Assembly: GCA_026120185.1 (NCBI GenBank)
Contig: JANUWF010001176.1
Span: forward strand, 6,395,501 to 6,459,500
Length of the DNA: 64,000 bases
Direction of reading: 5' to 3'
From: Voacanga thouarsii
Taxonomy: Eukaryota; Streptophyta; Magnoliopsida; Gentianales; Apocynaceae
The notes beneath the pieces are model-generated. The model was not told where the DNA came from, made no database searches, and worked only from the letters and a program-made list of their open reading frames with translations. This document shows, one piece after another, positions 22,103 through 34,595 of this stretch. The translations under genes and the position numbers were made by a program. Numbering within the stretch: the stretch's first letter is position 1; each line of letters begins with the position of its first letter.

Positions 22103-23711
22103 CTTTAGCATGATTAAATTTTACTTTTGCTTGGGAAGGGGTATTTCCGGCCTTAAGTGCTTTAGAAGTAGGGTAGAGGTGTTGCCTCAGGGGAGATATG
22201 ATAGGAGTACTCTAATCCTATTCTTGTTCCTACTCAAAATTTCCTAAGAGAATTCATTTCTTCTTGATCTTTAATTTCTCTTAATTCTCAATTCATTAGA
22301 TTGGTCAAATTTGTTCTAGCCAATTTCATTCCAGAAATTTTAGTAAAGTGTTGTGTCTTTGAAGGTTCAAAATGTCTTAGTGAAAGACATCTTATGGTCT
22401 GAAAATGTGGTAGAGATGTGGGAGATTCCAAGAGAATAAATCCATCTAGTGAACCTTCTAAAATTTCACTCTAGCTAGGTTCATTTTCCTTCATGTCATG
22501 AACTGAAATTTTTCCAACTTCCTGTACCTTCAAGGTGTCGAAATTCTCAGCTATTATTCATTCCCAAATGCTACTAGAAAATGGCTCTTTATATCAGCTT
22601 GCAATCTAGAATTCTCTGGTTAACTTCGAGCTGCACAAATGCTATGTAAAACCAGGAAAATTCTGGGCAAATTCGCAGCTTTGGTGGTCCTAAACCAAGC
22701 AGTTTTCTCCCAACTTCTTAGCCACATTTTTCCTCCATGAAGAAGGCTGGAAACCAGCCATGAATGGCCTCTAAAATCCCCTTCAAACTCTCTGCAACCT
22801 GGCTGGAAAATGGTAGCCGAAACTGCCCAGAAAAATTCTAGCAATGGCGAAAATTCTGTGCAGAAAATTTTCCAACTTTGTTTCCTAATTCATCCCTGAC
22901 CGAAACTTCAGCTTTCTTCTACACAAACCACTCTTAAACAGCCATGATCAAAACTCCATTGTCTTCCCCAAGCTCCTGCGCGAAAATCAGACATGGCTGC
23001 CCAAAAATCTCTCCAACAAATCTCTGCAATCATGCCTTGATTGGATACCAAAATTCCAGCAATATTAATTTAGCAACCTTCCATAAAATGTTCCTCAAAC
23101 AACCAGACTTATTCTTCACCATTTCACTCCATCTTTTCGGCCACCATTACCCCTCTTCAACCAGCTTCCATCCAGCAGAAACACTACACAACAATTCGGC
23201 CATAGTAGCTTCCAAAAAGCTTCCATTGATCAAAGATATTCTTGCTATATTTTGTTTCCAAATTTGATCTCCAAAAATATTCTTTTAGGATTTCAATAAC
23301 TAGCCTTTCCTTTTCTCTTTCAAACCAGAAAATCATCTACCTAAAACACTCTAGCAATTTGGTCACTCTCTCCCTCAGAATTTCGGCTAGCATTAACCAA
23401 AATCCCTCCATTCTCTTCAACCATCAAGCACACATAGAACACCAAGAACACCTACTCCTTTCTTTCGCCTAATACCTCTCCAAATCACTTCAAACTTCTT
23501 CTAAAAACTCCAAAATTCATCTACTCACTGCCATGAGTCCATCCATACCATTTTTAACATCAAACTCCAAAATCCAACTTGCTCTTTTGGATGAAAAACC
23601 AGAATTTTTGTGAAGGATCAAGAACACCTTCAAGGTAGGTTTGTTCTAACAACTTCATCTTCTCTAATCTTTAATCTCTAATGAATATGTATATAAATAA
23701 ACATGCTAATG

Positions 23712-23713
<2 letters not shown>

Positions 23714-23753
<40 letters not shown>
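23714..23753. repeat. (CT)n microsatellite
   Basis: About 20 uninterrupted CT units lie within F1, followed by two near-copies of TTGGCCGAA and a pyrimidine-rich tract. Confidence 0.95.
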
Positions 23754-23756
<3 letters not shown>

Positions 23757-24473
23757 CCGAACCTCTCTCCTTCTTGGCCGAATGGCTTCTTCACCAATGG
23801 CCATGCTTTCTTCATCTTCCTTGGACGGATCTAGTTATCTAGGAGTTGAGATCCATTCGAAACTCCTTCAAGGTATTCATCAATCAAGTAAGCCTTTTTA
23901 ACCCTCTTTTTAAATTCTAGATTCATGACTCTAGGATGATGTTGATAGAAAATGGATTATGAATAGGGTTTGAGTATGTATTGTTGTGATGAGTGGAGAT
24001 TGAAGCATGAATATATGTATGAATATGATGAAGATGGGATTTATGCATGAGTTGATTATCTTGGTTGAATGTATGGTGTTTTAGGGTTTAATGCATGTCT
24101 CCATGATAAAGTATGCTAGAGATTATGTCATCTATGATGAATAGAATTTATATTCTTGTGTGATTATTAAAGTCATGGTTATATTTATGCTAGTAAAGGT
24201 TAGATCATGCTTTAGTAAATTTGGATCTATGCTTATATTTATGATTTAGATGATTTGATGATATGAATGGGCGAATATGTTCATGATTGTGGTTAGCAAT
24301 AGAATTATGATCATGACCTAGTTGTCCCTAAGCTAATTTTATTTCTTCAATAAAATATTTAATATTATGATTTTTTCTAGTAATTTTGAAAAACCCTAGG
24401 AAGGGTAGATTTGGATTATTATATATAATAAGGATATTTTAGTCAAATAAATAATAGCTTTTGCTAGAAAAAT

Positions 24474-24499
24474 AATATATATATATATATATATATATT
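24474..24499. repeat. (AT)n microsatellite
   Basis: This is an uninterrupted run of about 13 AT units in F1, in an otherwise AT-rich part. Confidence 0.9.
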
Positions 24500-26092
24500 A
24501 TATAAAATGATAAAGCCTTTTATGAAAATAATCATATCAAGTAAAATATTTATTATTAAAATTTAATTATTATCTTTTAATCAAAACCTATTAAAATTTA
24601 TTTATTATCTTTCAATCAAGACTCATTAAACTTTATTTTCAACTAATTTTAATTATCAATTATTTTCCAACAATTAATTATTATTTTACCTAATACCACC
24701 TAGGACCCTTCATCAAATAAACTCTAAATTATTTTAACAAGATTTAAACCTTCAACTTATTAGTACCTATTTTCCAAAACACTAATTATTTTAAATATTA
24801 AATTAGCCTTGGCTTATAAACTTTTTTTTATTTATTTATTATGTGGCCTTAAAGCTTGGGACACTGGAATCATGGTTGTAGTAATGAGTTGAGTTAGTTT
24901 TATTTGTGAAAGTGAATTTTGGTTTGAGTTTGATTGTGGTTTGTATTTACCCCATGCGATGTTAGGTTAGCTGTTGGAGACCTTTATTGTGAGCAATGAT
25001 CAGATAAGCTCCTGCATAAAACCTGTTTGATGCAAAAATGATTTTTTTTTAATGGCAAGCCAAATGTAGAGTGCAAGGACACTCATTTCTGTAAAGGCAA
25101 TTGATGATTGACTCCTTTCTTATTTTAGTCAAATGAATTATTTGAAAATCAATAAGCAGATTTACTCAAACTCAAAACTCTTTCTAAAACTGATTTTGAC
25201 AAGGACTTTGGAAACCCTTAATTGCCATTTTCATGTGAAACTGTGTTTTGTTCATTTTCCCCCAAGTGGGATACGTTCACTGAGTACTCAATAAGGGTAG
25301 GCTAGTAGTACTAGTTTTGAAGAGTAAGAGTGAGTCTTCTGGCAGGAGGCCACCTCCAGAAGATGAACTCAACTTAGAGAAACGTCAGTACTACTTAGTC
25401 ACGCCGATCCAAGCTAGCAGTTTTTTTATTTCAATCAAGTGATTGTGTTTTGCCGTAATGGACATCCGGTTGTTGTTCGAGTATAGAGAAGGAGGAGGAT
25501 CTTACTCGGTAGGCCGATCACCTACCTTTTTATCAGTCTGCACAAAGTGTCGGTATTCTGACCGGTTATGGGGCCCAACATGTGGTAACCCATGACCCTT
25601 TCTTTTGAGTGGTTGATTTTAATTATTGTGTATGGTGGGAAAAGCCAAAATGCCACTCTTGGTTTTAGCGAATATTTATTTCTTGCCAGTGTTTCTCTTA
25701 TAAAGATTTTATACTCTGCATTCACGAACTGTTTTCACTGGACACTCAAAGCACACACGGACTTACCGAGATTTTTGTCTTATCACCCTTTTTACCATGA
25801 TTTCAGGTCGATCCTGTTGTGGGGATGAGTAGCTAGATATTACCTGCCTTGGAAGATTTTTCTGATAATTGATTTGTGTCGTGCTTTGGGGAGTTGAGAA
25901 TGGATAATTTTTATTGTGGATTTGTTTTTGGAATTCTTGGATTTATTCGTAGATTGTAATAAATTTTAAGTTAAAATATCATTTTTATTTTGCTATTTTG
26001 ATTGTGTGACCTAGTTATAAAGACCCTTTGTCCTTTGGACGGGGCGACATCCTCAGCCCTGGCGGGCCTAGGTAGTGGGGTGTTACACATGT

Positions 26093-26640
26093 ACCATATG
26101 ATTCATAATTAAATGATCTTAAGTCACCAACTTGTACAACTTAGAAATGTGATCCTTATTTATATGACCTAAACGACAATGCCATAAAAAAAGATGGGAT
26201 TGTGTGTTATCTTTTCTTTGTTTCTTTTCATTTATGTTAAAATTTTGATTTTCCATATCTGAAACATGCAAGCCATTTATCAAAGTTGTAGTACCATAAT
26301 GGATATCATTTAATGAAAAAGGACGACTTTTATTCTTAAAAATTAAATGAAACCCAAACATGTTCAAACAAGCAACTGAGATAGTATTTTTTTTTTTTTT
26401 TAATAAAACTAGTACATAATAGTAGTTTTGGAGTTTAAGAATTAACTTAAAGGCAAGTGTAGATGACAAGTTCCTACAGCAAATACAGCAATCTTTGCTC
26501 TATTTGTAGCACATAAGTCCATATCATCTTCTCTAACCTCCTACTTCTCTTTAGTCCCTACATATTATTACACAAATGAGATTCGCAACTGGTATCCAAT
26601 ACTCATATATCATTATTAGATGCAGTATTAATCTAAATCA
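26093..26640 (-). pseudogene. Protease / pre-integrase region of D
   Basis: The minus-strand reading from 26469 gives KFKLILKLQNYYYVLVLL-like text, LNMFGFHLIFKNKSRPFSLND, then HLFLWHCRLGHINKDHISKL at about 26205-26140. LWHxRLGHIN is the hallmark of the copia pre-integrase domain, and HCRLGH keeps both His residues. A poly-T run at 26388-26402 shifts the frame. The region above 26480 corresponds to the protease, where no D-S-G triplet can be read with confidence. F1 cuts the sequence at 26092. Confidence 0.8.
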
Positions 26641-27480
26641 TAAACACCATGAGCCGAAATAGAAGTGCCAACAAGTTTCTCCTTCTCTTTTTTTTCTTTC
26701 ACGTCTCTAGATAGCTTTTGCAATTGTGCCTCCAATAACCCATCTTGCCACAATGGTGATATAGTTCTCTAGTTGTAGTTGTCTCCTTCTTATTTACTCC
26801 ATCTTTGAGCTTAATTAGATTATTATTCTTCTTCTTCTTAAAAAAATTGAAGTATCAACTAACATGACTGCATTGTTTTCTTTCTTCATAGAACTCTTTG
26901 CAGTCTTGAGAAGGTTGATTGACTCGGGTAAGGTAGACTCAATCTTGTTCATCTGGTAGTTCATCACAAATTGTGAAAAACTACTATAGAATTAAGTCAA
27001 TACTTAATTCGTGGTCCATCACAAACCTAAGAGATCCAAGCTTCTTAATCAAACCTGGCATCTTTAGTCCATGCATTACAACTGAAACACCCTATTCCAT
27101 CTTAGAACAGAATAATTACTTTAAGATTTCATATCTCTTTGTTCTAGCTTATTAGTTAAGCAAATCCTTTATATAGAAGATTATTGTATAAGCATCCATA
27201 TGCTCATGTTACTTTTGTAGCTCACAGTTCATTGACGCCAGCATAATACAAGATGTCGTGTCACTATCCTCTTGGTGCTTCTTATGGACTTCATGTTTTT
27301 CAGTCAGAGTATCAATAGTTGGAGCTAGTAGAATAAGAGTATTTAGCACGTAGAGCAACTATTTCGATTTGAGAACAATTCTCAAACTTCTATACCAGTC
27401 TAAAAAGTTAAACTCTGTAAGCTTATTAGTTTCCAGTATACTACATAGGTTCAAATTAGTCAATATGATGCAAAAGTCCT
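26641..27480 (-). pseudogene. gag and zinc knuckle of D
   Basis: At about 26760-26720 on the minus strand the knuckle reads YHHCGKMGYWRHNCK. The first Cys of CCHC is Tyr, the rest is kept. Upstream, at 27340-26930, UBN2-type Gag text is seen in pieces: HEHMDAYTIIFYIKDL, ARTKRYEILK, HGLKM, LGSLRFVMDHELSIDSIL. Many stops and shifts show great age. The HEHMDA- and LxSLP-like spacing is that of a TAR/Tork-type copia Gag rather than of A/C; the lineage is inference. Confidence 0.7.
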
Positions 27481-28120
27481 AGATAACATATAAGAGTCAT
27501 TAGATAAGGTATATTTACGTGAGATCAATTAATTATGTATTTAATTAAATTCATATTTACTCCGCTATTTTACTCAAACTAATAGCCCTCACTATTAATT
27601 CAAGAAAACCCATTACAAGCTTTCCTAGTGGACTAATGTCTAAAATCCTTAAGAATGACTTTGGATATGTCCAACAAATCACTCTTAAGTTCAATGGTAG
27701 GTATGCAATACCAATTTCATCAAATACAACTACCGGGTTATTGGATTATTAATATCTTTTAATTTTAAAGCATTTATAACTAACCCAACTTTGCTTCTAA
27801 TATTCTTTATATTTGGATATGCCCAACAAAAATAAAGGTATTAGTTAAATCTTACCCATTAATTCAAAATCAAATTTCATAGTTTGAACATACTCAATGT
27901 CAAGCAAGCTTGGGTGTGCCCAACTACCTCCAAAAAAAAGCTATTATTCTTACTATATTAATGTAAGGCTTTTAGATTTAGTAATATAATATTCTTACTA
28001 TATTATGGATTTTGCTAGATTAATTTTCTTGAGCCAGGCTAGAAATTAATTTGGTAAACCTATATGTTCATGCGTGTTTAGTAGAAGATCTTACCATTCT
28101 CTTGTCTTGTTCTTAGTTGC
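27481..28120 (-). other. 5' leader of D, segment 1
   Basis: No gene. This is AT-rich sequence between gag of D and the left end of element C. 'tttggatatgtccaac' and 'tttggatatgcccaac' (27661 and 27810) and 'cttgggtgtgcccaac' (27910) are three related words spaced 100-150 bases apart. The leader continues at 43128 on the other side of C. Confidence 0.55.
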
Positions 28121-29273
28121 TAAAAAACCTTAGAAGGGGGTGAATAAGGTTTTTGGCAAACTAAAAATTTCAAGAGTCTATTATATAGAATATTAATGTT
28201 CTTCAAGTTTCTTGGACCAACTTCATGACAATAGAGAAAGCTATCCAAGGAAACTTTGAGAAATATCCAAATTCATACTAAGGTAAGAACAATGCAGTTA
28301 ATGTTATATGCAAAGAAATGAGACACAGAATGTATAGTGGTTCAATCTACCAAAATCTACATCTACTATCTTAAGTTCACACTTAAGGATTTTCAACCAG
28401 ATTTCATTTATCCAACTTAATGGAATCAATCTGCACCAAATACAAGAGAGAATCACCACACTTGATTTTCCAAAACCTCTCAATCAACTAATCAAATCAA
28501 GGTTCACCCTAGACAGGTTTTACACCATAACCTTGTTGTACAAAAGAGATTGAATATCAATGAAACAGTAATAACTCACTTGTTTGAGCAGATGTACAGC
28601 AAGGAAAAAGCACAAACACTTTTACCTTTTAGACACAATTTGAATTCACTTTAAAGCACTTTGATAAAGGAGAATTTAGTTTTTAATAAAGCAAGAATGT
28701 TTCTTAGAAGGATACCAAAAAAATCTTATGTTAAATCAAATTTAGAGGCTTTATATAGAGACATAAAGTGAAGTACCAACGCTTATAATTTTACTATCAA
28801 ATTCACACGTGTTTTGGACTCATGTTTCGGACGACGATGCATCCAAAAGGTAAGTCCAAAATGGTACTTTTTCAGGCAGAAATAATTTGACACAGTTTAC
28901 AGGATTTTGGACGAATCTTTTTTATGCATAATCATCCAAACTACTCAATCCAAAATTCTGAGATTTAAAACTTTAAAATATTTTTCTTTGTGTGCTTCAA
29001 GATAGAAATAAATTGAATCATAAGGTAAAAATATATAGGAATTAACAAGAAATACCTTAATAACAATTTCTAGTCTAAAGTTCTTCTAAAAGGACTTCTT
29101 GGTATGCAATCTCATAAGCTTGAAATTCATATTGATCACCCATTCTTGATTTCCATTGCTTAAGAGTTACTTAGCAAAGTCAAACGTATCCTATCACATA
29201 TAGATCACACAAGTCAGTCTACATCAATGTTTGTCATAAGTCAAAACATAAGAGAAAACCCTTAGGGCTAACA
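28121..29273 (-). repeat. 3' LTR of C
   Basis: This 1153-bp copy of the A-type LTR runs on the minus strand from TGTTAGCCC (29273) to a degraded TA end (28121, CA expected). It contains the conserved TATA string near 28750 and the TCCAAAA palindromic words at about 28810-28960. Confidence 0.92.
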
Positions 29274-29289
29274 ATCTCCCCCTTTTTGA
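29274..29289 (-). other. Polypurine tract of C
   Basis: On the minus strand it reads CTCAAAAAGGGGGAGAT, identical to the tract of A, directly before the LTR. Confidence 0.88.
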
Positions 29290-30798
29290 GTGATAACAAA
29301 ACTTGATGGGATTATGAAATAAAAACTGTATAAACATGTTAGACCGAGAGAAATTAGAATATTTTTTATTTAAATACAATCTCTCAATATAGAACTCAAA
29401 GAGTGCTTATGAGATTAAGATAGAAAATATATATAAGATTCACGAGCATGGCTCAACCTACCTCCATATCCTCCATCATTCCATCAAACGATTATTCCAT
29501 AAAGAAATAACCGATACAATGATTTTTATAAAATAGATATAGCAAACAAGTTATATGATGAGATGCTCCCCCTTAACATTTGCATATATGAATATTTGTA
29601 AATAAGGGAAAAACTGAAGTCTATTTTGTACGTCCAAAATGTACATCTAAAACATTGGTGAAAGTGAGTATGAAACCTTTTTGAATATGAGTTTTGGATG
29701 TCCAAAAGGTGTGTGTCCAAATTGGTATGAATTTTTTTAAGAAAACCTTTTTGGACAAGATTTTTAGATCAAGGAAATATGAGTCCAAAACTCCTCCTGA
29801 CATAATGCACGAGATAATGGATTTTTAGAATTTTGATCTGTCTTGATTTTCTCAAAGAGTTTTGATCATAAAGGAAACAATCCATTTGACAGAAATTTTT
29901 ATCAATGAAATTGTCACAGAATCACTTAAAAACATCTTATTAATCTAGTCTCAAAGATACCTTTATTACGAAAAGAGTACTTTTGGACGAAATTCAAACT
30001 GGTGTCCAATTTGGATATCAACAAATTAAGATCACATATAATCAATATTCATATCAAGCAGTTTATCCAAAACTTATTATGAATTTCATAGAAAGAATTA
30101 AAAGAGCCTTAGCTATATTCAGAGGCAATATGCTGGTGCAAAATATCAAATTAAAGCACAAAATTTTCCTTAAGTAAATTTACTACTCAAGGACTGTCAG
30201 GCAGACTATCAATTAGTTATGCATTATTAACAATTAGGAACAAAGAGCATAGTATACTATCACATAGATACATAATCAAATAAATCAGTAGAATTATCAC
30301 AACCCAGTCAACGAAGCCAATTGTAACGCTTACAATTATAAGCAGAATCTTATGCAGACACTATCCCAATATTTCCCAATAGAAAATTATCCAATCATAT
30401 CTAGTCTGTTTTATGTTTTTTTTATGCAGACACTATCCCAACATTTCCTAGGAGAAAACTATCCAAGCATATCCAGTCAGTTTTATATTTTCTTATGCAG
30501 ACACTATCCCAACATTTCCCAGCAAAAAACTATCCAATCATATCCAGTCATTTTTATGTTTTCTCCCCCTTTATCATCAATCAAAAAAAGAAATAATAGA
30601 AAATAAGCAGAAGAAAAAGGAATATATATAGATATGAAGTATTCAGAATTTAAGCAGCTAGACTTGTGCATAAGTAAAGATAGAAAATTAAATTGTTCAA
30701 CTGCAAAAAAAGAAAGTTAGATTTGTTCATGAGAGTAAAGAGAATTGAGGGCAGTCAGGTTAGAGGTCAACTAACGAGCATTCTGCCAATCTGGTCTC
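29290..30798 (-). other. 3' non-coding region of C
   Basis: No gene. It matches A 18529-19957. TTTTGGA/TCCAAAA words cluster at 29625-29790. It contains a threefold tandem repeat (30352-30563) and, near 30562, a CCCCCTTTATC tract corresponding to an additional purine tract on the minus strand. Apparent open reading through the tandem repeat is a by-product of the repeat. Confidence 0.7.
30352..30563. repeat. Threefold tandem repeat, about 70 bp units
   Basis: Units start at 30352, 30424 and 30495, each opening with ATGCAGACACTATCCCAA. They are about 72, 71 and 69 bp long with a few differences. The matching place in A (about 18820-18870) has one copy only, so the expansion happened in the C lineage. 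Confidence 0.9.
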
Positions 30799-30851
30799 TT
30801 AGGAGGTGTGAATTGTTTCAGTTCTTGATCCTACACCCTTTCGAGAGTGTT
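30799..30851 (-). pseudogene. Last codons of env-like frame of C
   Basis: This short end of the env-like frame is separated from the main part (32636-34129) by solo LTR L1. It aligns with the end of the A frame and closes with TAA at 30801-30799 where A has TGA. The GACCA duplication of L1 overlaps its junction. Confidence 0.7.
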
Positions 30852-30856
30852 GACCA

Positions 30857-32221
30857 TGTTAGTGTTGTACCCTAGAGGTAATCACTTGTACATTATATAT
30901 GACATATTTTATTTTAATAAAAGACATTATTTATCTTACAGTTTTTTTGTTTACTTTTAAGTAATATAACTATTTGATAAAGTCCCTAGTACAACACTGT
31001 ATTAAGGAAATCATGATAGAGATCATGATATAAGATTTCTATTACACTGTACAGTGTTAGTACTTAAATAGTCCCTAGTCGTAGTATTAATGAGATATTA
31101 CATCATTAATGCGTTAAGACTAGCATGTGTTAGACTTCCTGATTTGATCAGGTGGTGGTTCTCATATCCGTGAGTTTTGAGATACTCAAAGTTAACACAT
31201 GGATGCTTGCTAATGGAACAAGTTCATTGGATGACCTAGCTTTAAGATAATCATATGGATAACTATTTAGTACCAGTGATATAATCTTAATATAGCAAAC
31301 GTGCAAGTATCCTTAGATTTGAGATCTCCAAAGTACTTTGTTTGCTAAGCATTGTACTTTGATTCCAATCTCTAAAGCTCGATCGAGGACCACCTATGGG
31401 ATGGATATTGGGTACATTGTGAGATAAACGAAAGTAGTTAAGAGGGTCAATAAAGGATTCACCACTCCTATTAGTAAGGGCGAATATCTCACGGCCACTT
31501 GTAGGAATTACTACTCAAGAAGTCTTTGGCCAAGGCGATTATGTATTGGAAATAGTTCCAATTGATACACATCTAGAGTAATAGGTTCTTGGTACAAGTA
31601 CTATTGTATTCGGGCCAGAATTAATTCTGGAGGGAGTTGGCACTAATTTCGTACTCCAAACCAATGAGATATTGTATAGTGAAAGAAGTTAATTGCACTA
31701 AAGTTTGTTATTGAAGGGTTCATGTCAAGCTACTTGACTTCCTAGACTCTTGGGTGGTCATAATATGTTGCTAGATACCGCTCATGATCTGGGAATATTA
31801 GTTTATTAATTGATGAATTAATAAACCAATCCTGATTAGAATTAATATGATTAATTCTAATTAATTATAGATTATTAATCTCAAAGACGTTTGGATTAAT
31901 TCATATTCGCTACCAATTGACTGGGAAACCTAATAGGTCACACACAATAGAAGATTATATACTAAAGATGTTATTTGATAACATAGTGGGGTTAATTGAG
32001 ATAAAGAAAAGTTATTGTGGATAAATTATAATTAGTTATAATTTATTATCCAAATTGTAATTGTGAGAACTTGATGTGTCTAATTACAATTAGAGAATTC
32101 TAATAGGATTAGAATTCTCAATTTTAGCAGGGTTTTTTAGTTTATATGTATGACATACTAGAAACCCTAGCTGAGGTTTTGAAAAAACGAAAACCCTAGG
32201 CAATACACTACATTCTCTTCT

Positions 32222-32283
<62 letters not shown>

Positions 32284-32630
32284 TTGCTGAAAACATGAAG
32301 AACCCTAGCCGCCTTATTTTTCTGCTAGCACAGAAATATTTTGGTGCTTGAGTGTATTCCTCTACATGGATTACTGTTAGAGATAATCACACACTATGAT
32401 TATAATGATTAGACGTTCAACTCTCGTGGAGTTTGATCAAGAGGATTATTGGATCGCGCCTCAACTTGAAGAAGAAATCTTTTGTTCTTTAGACGATCAA
32501 ACAAAGGTAAAAGTTGTTATCTTTGATCTCTTTATGTCTTGTTTTCCACACATATGCAGATCTTGGGATGGTATCTCATTTTATTTTTTTTTACTGCACT
32601 ATATTCGATATGGATGTGAGATACCCAATA
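30857..32630 (+). mobile_element. Solo LTR L1 (D-type copia LTR)
   Basis: It is flanked by the perfect duplication GACCA (30852-30856 and 32631-32635) inside the env-like frame of C. It starts TGTTAGTGTTGTACCC and ends AGATACCCAATA (CA expected, TA found). Its start matches the reverse complement of the right ends of L2, L3 and the D 5' LTR. 1774 bp with no coding domains, hence a solo LTR in plus orientation. It carries a CT microsatellite at 32226-32280. Confidence 0.85.
32226..32280. repeat. (CT)n microsatellite
   Basis: About 27 CT units lie within L1. The minus-strand reading gives an Arg-Glu repeat peptide, which is an artefact of the repeat. Confidence 0.95.
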
Positions 32631-32635
32631 GACCA

Positions 32636-34129
32636 GCAATTCTACTTGATTTTCTCTTAACCACAACATGTTTATGTCTCTTCCCAAATGAGACATGTGG
32701 TTCAGAGGAGGCAGAAGGTGCTACAGCTTCCTGAAGTGGGGACTTTTCCTTGGCTTGCACAGTAACAGTCACTTCCTCCACCGCAGGTTATTCTTGTTCA
32801 GTTTCTTTCTCAATGACTGGTTCCTCTTCTGTTGCCTTTGCTAGAGTAGATACTGCAGAAGCAGACATTAGGTCATCTATTTTTGCTTTCTTCTCCACTG
32901 CAGTCAGTCTGTTGCTAAGATTTTGAAGTTCTGAACTGAGGCCATCTGATTTAACAGCCAAAGAGTTGATGGCATCCAAAATTCTTTCAAATAATCCCTT
33001 GTCCTAAGCCTTTTCTTTTCCTTTGGCAGAGGATTCTTCTTGAGGATCTTCCTCAACTTTCCTTTTTGCTCCAACAGAAGGGCATTCTTTCCTTTTACTT
33101 TTACCTTCAACGGTCTTTCCTTTTCCTCATCTTCGGTATCACGGAGCAACTTCCAGGCATTACCTATCCTCACATAGCCCATACGCTCAAATGATTCAAA
33201 GCTATAAATATTCATTTTGGATGGGGCACAGAGGACTGAATCTAAATCAACATCAAAAAATCTAAAGACCTTTGTTAACAGATTTCTAAATGGCAAGGCT
33301 TTGCTTGTGGTATTTCTTGTTTGCAGCATTAACTTGGCAGCTAAAAAACCAAAATTAATTTGCCTTCCCTCAGCTAAGGCCAACATAATTACCATCTGCA
33401 AAATATTAATGGAGGTCTTATGACCAAAACTCGGCTCCACCATGGTAGAAACTATATGGTGTAAGATCCCCCCTACTCCATTCAGCCATTTAGTATTTCT
33501 GTTACTTGAATTCTCAAAACTCCTTCCTCTAGCAAATATTTCGTCAAATTTCTTTAACTCAAACATGTCACTTCCCTCTAGAAATTTATTTAATTCAAAA
33601 TATTGAACCCCTCCATCTTTTACTTCACAGATTCTATTCAGGAGATGATGATCAAACTCAATACTCTTACCTCTAACTCTAAAAATATACCAACAAATCA
33701 TAAATCCTCCCCCAATTTTCTCAAGATGACCTTTCTTCAGATTGGCATAAAATTACCAAATGAGTGGGGTAAATAATTTTTCATCAATAAACAGTAAACT
33801 ACCCCAACCAATAGACTCAAACATATCCAACACATTAGAGAAATTCAGAAAAGACGATGGATTAACACGATACCCAGAAATAACAGTTCTATTTCTTGAA
33901 ACCCAATCATTGTAATCAGACTCACTCTTAGAATCAATAAATTGGAGTACCTAATTTCTGGAACTCACTTGTTCTGATGAAGATTTCGAAGAATCATAAT
34001 GTAATGCCGAGAAGTCTAGTTCTGGTGAAACTTCTTTTGCTTTATTCAACGTTGAACTCTTCTTCTTTGTCTTTGGAGATCCTTTTGTACCTTCTTGGGT
34101 TTTGGGGTAGTTGATTTTGTTTTTGCCAT
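32636..34129 (-). pseudogene. Sirevirus env-like frame of C
   Basis: This is the counterpart of A 16985-18528. The start corresponds to the ATG at 34129-34127 (MAKTKST-like). After several lesions in the first 430 bases, a long uninterrupted part begins at 33701: RVRGKSIEFDHHLLNRICEV, the core of the 'putative plant transposon protein' domain. NTKWLNGVGGILHHIVSTMV, INFGFLAAKLMLQTRN and NIYSFESFERMGYVRIGNAW follow. A frameshift near 33090 switches frame before the coiled-coil and Glu-rich tail (VIEKETEQE, SPLQEAVAPSASSEP, KRKSSRIAG). L1 cuts the last 20 codons. There is no membrane segment or signal peptide in the part that can be read. Confidence 0.82.
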
Positions 34130-34595
34130 TGAGAAGATTAGGGTTTTGATTGTCAGTTATTTGGAGAGGAAGAACTTAGAGAGTTTTTTGAAGATGGAGT
34201 GTATAGTCGTCGGTTATAGAGATTGGAAAAGAGAAGAAACGAAGGTCCTTTGAATGTCTAGAAAGTTGTGATAGAAAGTACATTGAAAAGACAACTTAAC
34301 TCAGAGATTTAGAGAAATTGTGTTAAGAAAAGCACAGGCCCTTTTTGAAAATCAAAAATTGAAATATGGAATCAGTTATTTTAAAAGGGAAATATAAAAT
34401 ATCAAAAATAATTCTGTTTTGGATTTCGACCCAAACCGAAATATTCATCCAAATGGAACTTTTTCAGAAATGAGTTTTAAATGTGGGTTTTAGATTCAAA
34501 TACTGCGTCCAAAAACATCATCTTCACTAAACCTGCAAAATAACGAAAACTTGTGCAACCAAGTTAGTTATGTGATTTTTGTAATTTCTAAACCT
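34130..34595 (-). other. Spacer between pol and env-like frame of C
   Basis: No gene. It aligns with 16499-16984 of A and has the same TCCAAAA-type words (about 34410-34515). Confidence 0.6.

Larger units (their letters stand above)
21786..26087 (+). mobile_element. Long solo LTR F1 (Ty3/gypsy type)
   Basis: It is flanked by a perfect CATGT duplication (21781-21785 and 26088-26092) inside copia D. It begins TGTGAAACCCCAG and ends GGGGTGTTACA, the terminal form of plant gypsy LTRs of the Tekay/Del kind. No gag, pol, primer site or second LTR was found over 4302 bp, so a solo LTR left by LTR-LTR recombination fits best. It contains a tRNA-like segment, a CT and an AT microsatellite, and CCTTTGGACGGGGCGACAT near its end (26031-26050), a feature shared with F2. 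Orientation is inferred from the end resemblance. Confidence 0.8.

Noticed and set aside
22944..23472. Open frames of 107 and 76 codons in F1
   Set aside because: Pyrimidine-rich LTR sequence with low stop density; no motif and no codon bias.
30352..30563. CRISPR-like array
   Set aside because: The units are directly adjacent without unique spacers, and this is a plant nuclear locus.
30352..30606. 84-codon frame with repeated MQTLSQ-like text
   Set aside because: It is the translation of a threefold DNA repeat in the 3' non-coding region of C; A has one unit and no frame.
32090..32296. Arg-Glu repeat protein on the minus strand
   Set aside because: Translation of the CT microsatellite in L1.
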